Source: Frankiaceae bacterium (GTDB lineage Bacteria; Actinomycetota; Actinomycetes; JADGOU01). From it: a DNA stretch of 18,753 nucleotides. Below, piece by piece: positions 13,447 to 18,753 of the stretch. A model generated the notes under the pieces. The model saw only the letters and a program-made list of their open reading frames with translations. It did not search any database and was not told the DNA's origin. The stretch lies in the NCBI GenBank assembly GCA_017882835.1, contig JADGOU010000019.1:1-18753 (forward strand), written 5' to 3'. The first letter of the stretch is position 1. Every line of letters begins with the position of its first letter. Position numbers and translations under genes: made by a program.

Positions 13447-15062
13447 GGCTTGTCGGTACGCCGCGCCACCGCGGTGCCGCCGAGGACCTTGTTCACCGCG
13501 TTGAGAAACGCCCGGGCGCTGGCCTCGACCACGTCGGTGGACACGCCGCGGGCACTCACCCGCTGGCCGGCGACCTCGACCTGGACGCTGACGTCACCCA
13601 CGGCGTCGGAGCCGGGCGTGACCGCGGCCACCTGGAAGGCGATCAGGTTGGCGTCGACCCCGGCGGCCTTGGCCACCGCGTTGCAGGCTGCGTCGATCAT
13701 CCCGTCACCGGTGCCGTCGGCCTCGACCGACTCTTCGCCGCGACCGAGCCGGACCGTTGCCCGCGGAGCGGTGTCGGTGCCGCCGGCCACGGCCAGCCAC
13801 TGGAACGACCAGGTCTCCCCCGTCGCCGAGGACGAACTGCCGGACTCCTCGGTCGCCAGCGCGAAGAGGTCCCCGTCGGTGAGGCTCACCTTACGGTCGG
13901 CCAGGTCCTTGAACCGGGCGAAGGTGCGGTCCAAGGCTGGGCCGTCCAAGGTCATCCCCAGCGTGCGCAGCGCGTCGACGAAGGCATGCCGGCCGGAGTG
14001 CTTGCCAAGCACGATCCGGTTGCCCGCGAGCCCGACATCCTCCGGGTTCATGATCTCGTACGTCGTCCGCTCCATCAGCACACCGTGCTGGTGGATGCCA
14101 CTCTCATGGCTGAACGCGTTGCCGCCGACCACAGCCTTGTTCGGCTGCACGCTGTACCCAGAGAGCATGGACACCAGGCGCGAGGTCCGGGCGATCTCCC
14201 GAGTGTTGACGCCAGTGGTGAAGCCCAGCGTCGGCGCGTGCGTGCGCAGCGCCATCACGATCTCTTCCAGCGCGGTGTTGCCGGCCCGCTCGCCGATGCC
14301 GTTGACGCAGACCTCGACCTGACGGACACCGGCCCGGATGGCGGCCAGCGAGTTCGCGGTGGCCAGCCCCAGGTCGTTGTGGCAGTGCACCGACCACATC
14401 ACCCGGTCGGCGCCGGGCACCCGGGCGCGCACGGCATCCAGGATCTCCACGAACTCCCGCGGCATGGCGAAGCCGACGGTGTCCGGGACGTTGATCGTGG
14501 TGGCGCCGTTCTCCACCGCAGCGGTGAAGACGTCGACCAGGAAGTCGAGTTCGGTGCGGGTGGCGTCCTCGGCGGAGAACTCGACGTCGTCGGTGTAGGC
14601 AGCGGCCTGGGCCACCGCCCGGGCGGTCTCGGCCAGGACCTGCTCGCGGGTCATCCGCAGCTTCTTGTCCCGGTGGATCGGCGAGGTCGAGATGAACGTG
14701 TGGATGCGTGGGTGCTGGGCGTCCTTGATGGCCTCCCAGGCGCGATCGACGTCTTCGGCCCTGGTCCGGCACAGCGCCGCGATCGCCGAGCCCTTGACCC
14801 CCTGGGCGATGGCCTGAACGCCTTCGAAGTCGCCCGGGCTGGCGGCGGGGAAGCCGGCCTCGATCACGTCGACGCCGAGCCGGGCCAGCTGCTCGGCAAT
14901 CTCGATCTTCTCGGCGACGGCCAGCGCGATGCCCGGCGCCTGCTCGCCGTCGCGCAGGGTGGTGTCGAAGACCACCACCCGGTCGGCGGCTACGTCCGTG
15001 CCGGCTGGTACGTCCGTGCCGGCTGGTACGTCGGTGCCTGTCTGCTCGATACTGCTGCTCAC
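13443..15062 (-). CDS. leuA: 2-isopropylmalate synthase (short, E. coli-like type)
   Basis: The product is 539 aa. It condenses 2-oxoisovalerate with acetyl-CoA, the first committed step of leucine synthesis. The start is a GTG with AGGAG 5 bases upstream. The HMGL-like TIM barrel has FDTTLRDGEQAPG (32-44; Asp33 a metal ligand, Arg37 catalytic), EAGFPAASPGD, the metal-binding SVHCHNDLG (His226, His228) and GGNAFSHESGIHQHG (313-327). The C-terminal regulatory domain (about 430-530), where leucine normally binds, is intact. Actinobacteria such as Mycobacterium usually carry a longer, distinct LeuA of about 600 aa or more; this one resembles the enterobacterial type. The first 30 residues hold a repeat, TDVPAG twice then TDVAA, from an 18-base tandem DNA repeat. 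Citramalate synthase is less likely given these motifs. A leader peptide and hairpin precede it. Confidence 0.93.
   Translation of the reverse strand: MSSSIEQTGTDVPAGTDVPAGTDVAADRVVVFDTTLRDGEQAPGIALAVAEKIEIAEQLARLGVDVIEAGFPAASPGDFEGVQAIAQGVKGSAIAALCRTRAEDVDRAWEAIKDAQHPRIHTFISTSPIHRDKKLRMTREQVLAETARAVAQAAAYTDDVEFSAEDATRTELDFLVDVFTAAVENGATTINVPDTVGFAMPREFVEILDAVRARVPGADRVMWSVHCHNDLGLATANSLAAIRAGVRQVEVCVNGIGERAGNTALEEIVMALRTHAPTLGFTTGVNTREIARTSRLVSMLSGYSVQPNKAVVGGNAFSHESGIHQHGVLMERTTYEIMNPEDVGLAGNRIVLGKHSGRHAFVDALRTLGMTLDGPALDRTFARFKDLADRKVSLTDGDLFALATEESGSSSSATGETWSFQWLAVAGGTDTAPRATVRLGRGEESVEADGTGDGMIDAACNAVAKAAGVDANLIAFQVAAVTPGSDAVGDVSVQVEVAGQRVSARGVSTDVVEASARAFLNAVNKVLGGTAVARRTDKP
14991..15038 (-). 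repeat. 18-base tandem repeat in the leuA N-terminus
   Basis: TACGTCCGTGCCGGCTGG occurs at 14991-15008 and again at 15009-15026; a partial third copy with one change is at 15027-15038. It encodes repeated TDVPAG ahead of the catalytic barrel. Copy number may vary between strains without breaking the frame. Confidence 0.9.
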
Positions 15063-15110
15063 AAGAGAGCTCCTGCCTGCTCGTTCACGGGTGCTGGCCA
15101 GCGCGCGGTC

Positions 15111-15147
15111 CCGCGACGAGGAGCCGGCCGGTTAGGGCTCGTCGCGG
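15111..15147 (-). promoter_or_regulatory. Attenuator-like hairpin between the Leu leader and leuA
   Basis: On the minus strand CCGCGACGAG (15138-15147) pairs perfectly with CTCGTCGCGG (15111-15120), 10 bp with a 17-base loop. The upstream arm overlaps codons Arg10-Glu12 of the leader peptide, directly after four Leu codons. A competing stem GAGCC/GGCTC and a downstream hairpin (CGCGG/CCGCG and GCTGGCCAGC, about 15090-15115) offer alternative folds. This is the layout of ribosome-mediated attenuation. Which fold ends transcription cannot be decided by eye. Confidence 0.6.
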
Positions 15148-15173
15148 CGACTAAGCAGCAGGAGCGCGGTCAC
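15132..15173 (-). CDS. leuL: Leucine-rich leader peptide of leuA
   Basis: This small frame reads MTALLLLSRRDEP (13 aa, GTG start, TAA stop), with four consecutive leucine codons CTC CTG CTG CTT at positions 4-7. It ends about 70 bases before leuA. Leader peptides of this kind act in cis: ribosomes stalling at Leu codons when leucyl-tRNA is scarce change the folding of the following RNA. The GTG lies 7 bases after a TACAGT -10 box, so the mRNA would begin at the start codon itself, without a ribosome binding site. Leaderless starts are common in actinobacteria. A chance run of Leu codons is possible, but the position and adjoining hairpin argue against it. Confidence 0.7.
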   Translation of the reverse strand: MTALLLLSRRDEP

Positions 15174-15179
15174 CCGTTC

Positions 15180-15185
15180 ACTGTA
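15180..15185 (-). promoter_or_regulatory. -10 box of the leuL-leuA-leuB transcript
   Basis: TACAGT on the minus strand, 7 bases upstream of the leader GTG. The same hexamer stands before ffs. A TTGCCC lies upstream but with a 20-base spacer, so the -35 is uncertain. The predicted start point coincides with the leader start codon (15173). Confidence 0.5.
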
Positions 15186-15217
15186 GCGCCCGGCCGGCCA
15201 CGGTCGGGCAACCGGCG

Positions 15218-15229
15218 CAGCCGCGGCTG
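15218..15229. repeat. Perfect 12-base palindrome between serA and leuL
   Basis: CAGCCGCGGCTG is self-complementary and begins about 8 bases beyond the serA stop and 33 bases upstream of the leuA -10 box. It could be an operator overlapping the promoter region or part of the serA transcript end. In GC-rich DNA such palindromes also arise by chance. Confidence 0.4.
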
Positions 15230-15236
15230 GGAGCGG

Positions 15237-16850
15237 TCAGACTTCCAGGTCGACTGCGCGGGTACGCCGCGACCCGATCTCGGTCGCGATCTCGTCCAGG
15301 ACCGCGGGCGGGATGGAGGTGTCGACGGTGAGCGCCATCAGCGCCTCGCCACCCTGGCTGCGCCGGCTGACCTGCATGCCGGCGATGTTGACCCCGGCTG
15401 CGCCCAGCACCCGGCCGACGGCACCCACGATGCCGGGCCGGTCGTCGTACCGGAAGAAGGTCATGTGCTCCGCCGGCGGGATCTCCAGATCGAAGCCGTC
15501 GATCTCGGTCAGCTTCTCGATATGGCGTACGCCGGTCAGGGTGCCCGAGACCGAGACCTGCTCCCCGGTCGGCAGCGTCCCTCGCACGGTGATCAGGTTG
15601 CGGTAGTCCGGGCTGTCTGGCGAGGTCGTCAGCCGGACCTCGAGGCCGCGGTCGCGAGCCAGCAGCGGCGCGTTGACGTAGGTGACGGCCTCGGAGACCA
15701 CGTCGGCGAAGACCCCCTTGAGGGCAGCCAGCTGCAGCACCTTGACGTCCAGCGCGGCAATCTCCCCGCGAACCTCCACGTCGAGCGTGCTGGCCACGCC
15801 GCCGGCCAGCGCGGTGAACACCCGGCCGAGGTTCTCCACCAGCGGCAGCGCCGGCCGGATCTCCTCGGCGACGACGCCGCCGGCCTGTACGTTGACCGCA
15901 TCCGGCACGAACTCGCCCTGCAGGGCCAGCTTCACCGACCGAGCGACCGCCAGCCCCGCCTTGTCCTGGGCCTCGACCGTGCTGGCCCCCAGGTGCGGCG
16001 TGACCACCACGGAGTCGAGGTCGAACAGCGGGCTCGCCGTGCAGGGTTCAGTGGCGAACACGTCGATGCCCGCGCCGGCCACCCGGCCTTCCTTGATAGC
16101 CACGGCGAGCGCGTGCTCGTCCACGAGGCCACCGCGGGCGGCGTTGACGATCCGTACGCCGGGCTTGACCAGCCGCAGCTCCCGTTCGGCGATGAGCCCA
16201 AGCGTCTCCGGGGTCTTGGGCAGGTGGATCGTGATGAAGTCGGACTGGGCCAGCAGCTCGTCCAGCGGGACGAGCCGGACCCCAATCTGCGCCGCCCGAG
16301 CCGCCGGCACGTACGGGTCGTAGGCCAGCAGCTGCACGCCAAACGCCGACAGCCGCTGCGCCACCAGCACCCCGATCCGACCCAGCCCGACCACGCCGAC
16401 GGTCTTGCCGGCCACCTCGACGCCGGTGAACTTCGATCGCTTCCACTCCCCGCGCTTGAGCGAGGCGTTGGCCGGAGCGATATTGCGGGCGCAGGCAAGC
16501 AGCAGAGCAACCGCGTGCTCGGCGGCGGTGACGATGTTCGACGTCGGCGCGTTGACCACCATGACGCCGCGGGCGGTCGCAGCCGGTACGTCGACGTTGT
16601 CCAGACCGATGCCGGCCCGAGCCACGATCTTCAGCCGGTTGGCCGCCGCCAGCGCCTCGGCGTCGATCTGGGTGGCGCTGCGGACGATGACGGCGTCGAC
16701 GTCGCTGAGCGCCGGTAGCAGCGCCGCCCGGTCCGCCCCGTCCACGGAGCGAATCTCAAATCCGGCGGCGAGTAGGTCCACGCAGGACGGGGCCAGCTCC
16801 TCAGCGAGCAGGACTATCGGTTTGCGGGTCTGCGTCGGTGGCTGGCTCAC
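15237..16850 (-). CDS. serA: D-3-phosphoglycerate dehydrogenase
   Basis: The product is 537 aa, the long actinobacterial type (Mycobacterium SerA is similar in size). It oxidises 3-phosphoglycerate with NAD+, the first step of serine synthesis. The GTG at 16850 is chosen because conserved sequence begins there (TRKPIVLLAEELAPSC) and a promoter box stands just before it; upstream codons are not conserved. Domains in order: substrate and NAD-binding domains with GLGRIG (155-160) and catalytic Arg239 (AARGGLVDE), Glu268 (VFATEP) and His286 (TPHLGAST). An intervening allosteric domain follows at about 315-450. A C-terminal ACT domain comes last (MTFFRYDDRPGIVGAVGRVL at about 455-474 onward), which usually binds serine as inhibitor. 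It lies 64 bases upstream of the Leu leader; the two are probably transcribed separately. Confidence 0.96.
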   Translation of the reverse strand: MSQPPTQTRKPIVLLAEELAPSCVDLLAAGFEIRSVDGADRAALLPALSDVDAVIVRSATQIDAEALAAANRLKIVARAGIGLDNVDVPAATARGVMVVNAPTSNIVTAAEHAVALLLACARNIAPANASLKRGEWKRSKFTGVEVAGKTVGVVGLGRIGVLVAQRLSAFGVQLLAYDPYVPAARAAQIGVRLVPLDELLAQSDFITIHLPKTPETLGLIAERELRLVKPGVRIVNAARGGLVDEHALAVAIKEGRVAGAGIDVFATEPCTASPLFDLDSVVVTPHLGASTVEAQDKAGLAVARSVKLALQGEFVPDAVNVQAGGVVAEEIRPALPLVENLGRVFTALAGGVASTLDVEVRGEIAALDVKVLQLAALKGVFADVVSEAVTYVNAPLLARDRGLEVRLTTSPDSPDYRNLITVRGTLPTGEQVSVSGTLTGVRHIEKLTEIDGFDLEIPPAEHMTFFRYDDRPGIVGAVGRVLGAAGVNIAGMQVSRRSQGGEALMALTVDTSIPPAVLDEIATEIGSRRTRAVDLEV

Positions 16851-16856
16851 CGCTGC

Positions 16857-16885
16857 ATCGTAGGGAGCGGACGTGATCGGTCGAA
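16857..16885 (-). promoter_or_regulatory. Promoter of a leaderless serA mRNA
   Basis: On the minus strand TTCGAC (16880-16885), a 17-base spacer and TACGAT (16857-16862) form a plausible -35/-10 pair. The -10 ends 7 bases before the serA GTG at 16850, and no ribosome binding site precedes that codon. Together these suggest transcription starting at or next to the start codon. Confidence 0.55.
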
Positions 16886-16906
16886 CGGGACCTCGATCGC
16901 CGCCGG

Positions 16907-17209
16907 TCAGTCCGGCTCCCGCGGGCTCACCTTCAGTGGCCGCACCCGCCACCACAGCAAGAACAGCAGCCCCAGTACCAGCATCCCCAGGCCCATCCGG
17001 AGGTTGATGTTGATGCCCGGGGCCTTCTGCCGCTCGGCCCCGCTGGCGAACAGGCGAGCGACGGCCAACACCACGCCGTACGGGGTGAACAGGCCACCGA
17101 TCAGCACGCGGAGGTCGAACAGCTTGGCCGCAGCGGACGAGGCGACTGAACCGCCGGTCGATCCCGAGCTCGGGGTGGACGGGCCGGTCGAGCCGACTTC
17201 GTGACTCAT
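16907..17209 (-). CDS. Small two-TM membrane protein upstream of serA
   Basis: The product is 100 aa, with an ATG start and GGGAG 6 bases upstream. Residues 1-27 are Ser/Gly/Thr-rich and probably cytoplasmic and flexible. Two hydrophobic segments follow, about 30-53 (FDLRVLIGGLFTPYGVVLAV) and 71-88 (LRMGLGMLVLGLLFLLWWRV), with a basic C-terminal end. I recognise the general pattern of a small uncharacterised membrane protein often found between ilvC and serA in actinobacteria; its function is unknown. Here it is 56 bases upstream of the serA start, with the serA promoter in between. Upstream, where ilvBNC might be expected, a transposase remnant is found. Confidence 0.8.
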   Translation of the reverse strand: MSHEVGSTGPSTPSSGSTGGSVASSAAAKLFDLRVLIGGLFTPYGVVLAVARLFASGAERQKAPGININLRMGLGMLVLGLLFLLWWRVRPLKVSPREPD

Positions 17210-17316
17210 GCTGGGCTCCCGGAAAGGTCGGCGGTGATCATGGGAAGCGGGTCTCCCACAGGAAGATCACGGACAGTACGGCGAACCGACGCGGCCGGCC
17301 CGCCGAGGTCACCGCC
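17210..17316. other. Gap between transposase remnant and the small membrane protein gene
   Basis: No gene is supported. It should contain the promoter of the small membrane protein gene. TACTGT on the minus strand is a possible -10 box, without a recognisable -35. Confidence 0.3.
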
Positions 17317-17900
17317 GCGGAACGCGACCGGGGTAGGACCCGCCGCGGTCGAAGCCGAGCAGGACCGCCGCGTCCGGGCCGGTGACCTCGCGCAGCTGAG
17401 CCAGCACCCCGGGCATGGTGACGGAAAGCCCCGCTGGCTCGCCGGCGGCGAAGCAGACCGCCCGGGCGCGCGCGTCGGTGACCAGCGTGTCGACCCAGCC
17501 GGGCTGGGCGGGCCGGCGCTTGGTGTTCCACCCCTTGGCCACCGGCTTCGCGCCGGCGTAGGGCACGAAATGGTCGTCGACGACCTAGACCGGGTCACCG
17601 GCCGGGTCGGTGGCGAGCATGGCGGTGGCGAAGGCGCGCTGCAGCGCCAGCGGGTCGCACCCCTGCGCCAGCGCGGACAGCCGCTCGCGCAGGGTGCGCA
17701 GCTCCGGGACCGCGCCCAGCCCCACCGCCGCCCCGGCCTCGGCCCGGCGCAGGTGCTTGGTCCCCTCCACCGTGTCGACGCCCAGCGCGAAGGCCAGCGT
17801 GGCGGTGGTCAGCACCGCAAGATCGTCATAGCGCCGGGCCGGTCCGCCGGTCAGCGTCGCGAAGACGCCGGCGGCGCCGGTGTGCCGCGTGAGGCTGCCG
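17317..17900 (-). pseudogene. Broken transposase gene (DDE-type actinobacterial IS family)
   Basis: The minus strand reads, in one frame, TRHTGAAGVFATL ... RYDDLAVLTTATLAFALGVD, TVEGTKHLRRAEAGAAVGLG, ... ALQRAFATAMLATDPAGDPV. There a TAG stop (17585-17587) interrupts it. The same frame continues VVDDHFVPYAGAKPVAKGWN, TKRRPAQPG ... VLLGFDRGGSYP. Homologous transposases usually have Tyr where the TAG stands. After GGSYP a frameshift is needed to read VAFR, and homology stops near 17317, so the C-terminal half with later catalytic residues is lost. The conserved VDDHFVPYAG and GFDRGG segments are parts of the DDE core. The N-terminus before about 17900 is unclear and shortened. I could not identify terminal inverted repeats or a target duplication. 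Confidence 0.8.
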
Positions 17901-18004
17901 CGGGCTGGCACCGCCGAAGCCGCGAGGGTGACGGCCCCGCAACACGAAGATCGGCCGTGTAGCGAATCCCCAGTCCCTACGGCTGGTGGGGTGATGATTG
18001 GGCC

Positions 18005-18475
18005 ATGGCCACCACTGGCTGGCAGACGCACTGGCACAAGCATCCCGGCGTGCGGTCCGGCGATCAGTTGACCCTAGGAGAGCGCGCCGCCGACCGGATG
18101 CGCAACGTGATGGGCTCCTGGCCCTTCGTCTTCGCGTTCTTCGGTGTCATGATCTTGTGGGCGGTGGTCAACTCCGCCTTCTACCTCGGCGGCACTCTCG
18201 GCCGGCACGGGTTCGACCCGTACCCCTACATCCTGCTCAACCTCTTCCTGTCCATGCTCGCCGGTGTTCAGGCCGCGGCTCTGCTGATCGCCGCCAAACG
18301 AGCCGACTCCATCGCCTCCGAGATCGCCGTGCACACCGAGCGCAACACAGACGACATCAAGGCCCTGCTGCGTGAGAACACCGAGCTCACCCAGGCGGTG
18401 AAGAAGAACACCGACCTGCTCGAGGAGATCCACAGGCACGTCTCGGCGATGACCCCTAAAGCTGGCCATTGTTGA
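18005..18475 (+). CDS. DUF1003 family membrane protein
   Basis: The product is 156 aa with an ATG start; a GGGGTGA sequence lies about 10 bases upstream. DUF1003 proteins are small membrane proteins of unknown function. The family pattern is clear: an N-terminal soluble part with LGERAADRMRNVMGSWPFV (about 24-42), a first TM helix (about 40-62), the NSAFYLGG ... FDPYPYILLNLFLSMLAGVQ segment (about 56-89) with a second TM helix, then KRADSIASEIAVHTERN. The last 45 residues are a predicted coiled coil (RENTELTQAVKKNTDLLEEI). It is transcribed away from the transposase remnant and ends before a terminator hairpin. Some relatives are described as cyclic-nucleotide-binding or Mg2+-related, but nothing here supports such a role. 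Confidence 0.92.
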   Translation: MATTGWQTHWHKHPGVRSGDQLTLGERAADRMRNVMGSWPFVFAFFGVMILWAVVNSAFYLGGTLGRHGFDPYPYILLNLFLSMLAGVQAAALLIAAKRADSIASEIAVHTERNTDDIKALLRENTELTQAVKKNTDLLEEIHRHVSAMTPKAGHC

Positions 18476-18533
18476 ACGTCATCGAGGATGAGGAGCTTGG
18501 CGTCACGCTGGCTGCGGCTGTGGGGTGATGGAG

Positions 18534-18565
18534 AAGGCCCCGCCCGGGGGTTCGGGCGGGGCCTT
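18534..18565 (+). terminator. Strong GC-rich hairpin terminator after the DUF1003 gene
   Basis: AAGGCCCCGCCC (18534-18545) and GGGCGGGGCCTT (18554-18565) form a perfect 12-bp stem with an 8-base loop, about 60 bases past the DUF1003 stop. The AA/TT ends make it usable in both directions. There is no long T-tract. Confidence 0.8.
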
Positions 18566-18597
18566 CGCGGTCGGGCTGGCGTGCTGACGCTCAGCCG

Positions 18598-18753
18598 CTC
18601 GGGGAGTTCTCGGCTTGGTCGGTTCCCGCCGAGTCCCGGCGCTCAGCGAGCCCTGCCACCGGCAGCGTGTGGGCGGTCATGGTGCACGGCAAGGGCACCA
18701 GCCGGCAGGAGATGCTCCGGCTGCTGTCGGTGGTGCACGCCGCCGGGTTGCCC
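18598..18753 (+). CDS. Partial alpha/beta-hydrolase reading frame, running off the window
   Basis: This frame is open from 18529 to the window end with no stop. It reads LGEFSAWSVPAES, then TGSVWAVMVHGKGTSRQEML, then RLLSVVHAAGLP. The WAVMVHGKG segment is the strand and oxyanion-hole loop typical of alpha/beta hydrolases, and the preceding GEFSAW..P also fits relatives whose N-terminal part is about 100 residues longer. Here that part is missing: the frame is preceded directly by a terminator hairpin and no good start codon lies before 18667 (GTG) or 18679 (ATG). It is therefore either a 5'-truncated pseudogene or a gene with an unusually short N-terminus. The catalytic Ser, Asp and His would lie beyond the window. 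Substrate unknown. Confidence 0.55.

Noticed and set aside
18476..18530. Minus-strand reading RDAKLLILDDVQQW resembling an IstB-type ATPase Walker B
   Set aside because: Only about 15 residues, no Walker A or neighbouring IS21-like sequence; too short to support a remnant.
1..18753. CRISPR array, toxin-antitoxin, defence island, phage or biosynthetic gene cluster
   Set aside because: I saw no regularly spaced repeats, no cas-like or nuclease/antitoxin pairs, no integrase next to the tRNA, and no PKS/NRPS or phage structural genes.

Overview
The window is high-GC DNA from an actinobacterium (class Actinomycetes). Several things point there: many GTG starts, strongly GC-biased third codon positions, promoters that look leaderless (a TAnnnT -10 box seven bases before the start codon), and two conserved actinobacterial gene orders. 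One order is dnaX - ebfC/ybaB - recR - DUF5063 - (oxidoreductase) - lysC - asd, with the small SRP RNA and a tRNA-Ser gene at the head of dnaX. The other is serA with its small membrane partner gene next to leucine/BCAA genes. I cannot name a genus from the sequence.

Bases 1-7604 (all minus strand, read right to left): dnaX (DNA polymerase III tau), ebfC/ybaB, recR and a DUF5063 protein, tightly packed and mostly translationally coupled. Then come a class-I FAD/NAD(P) disulfide oxidoreductase with an altered active site, aspartokinase lysC (with an internal start for a separate regulatory subunit) and asd, which overlaps lysC by 4 bases. lysC and asd make aspartate semialdehyde for Lys, Thr, Met and diaminopimelate. 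Just upstream of dnaX lie ffs (SRP RNA, minus) and tRNA-Ser(GGA) (plus).

Bases 7900-11340 are accessory in character. They hold a plus-strand gene for a small protein of unknown function with elastin-like VPGxG repeats, and a 724-base decayed stretch with a frameshifted remnant of a purple-acid-phosphatase-like gene. A complete stand-alone sucrose phosphorylase gene follows, then a non-coding gap with a large imperfect inverted repeat.

Bases 11338-17209 (minus) form an amino-acid block. It runs from a small two-TM membrane protein and serA (first step of serine synthesis) through a leucine-rich leader peptide with attenuator-like hairpins, leuA-leuB (4-base overlap), to ilvE. The leader suggests that leuAB are controlled by leucyl-tRNA supply. 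serA, leuA and lysC each carry ACT or LeuA regulatory domains, so feedback by end products is also expected.

Bases 17210-18753 are a rearranged edge: a transposase pseudogene with an in-frame amber stop, an intact DUF1003 membrane protein, a strong GC-rich terminator hairpin, and part of an alpha/beta-hydrolase reading frame that leaves the window.

Most of the window is core metabolism and replication/repair. The items most worth following are the apparently leaderless Leu leader peptide/attenuator, the elastin-like repeat protein beside tRNA-Ser, the oxidoreductase lacking the catalytic His, and the large inverted repeat between sucP and ilvE.
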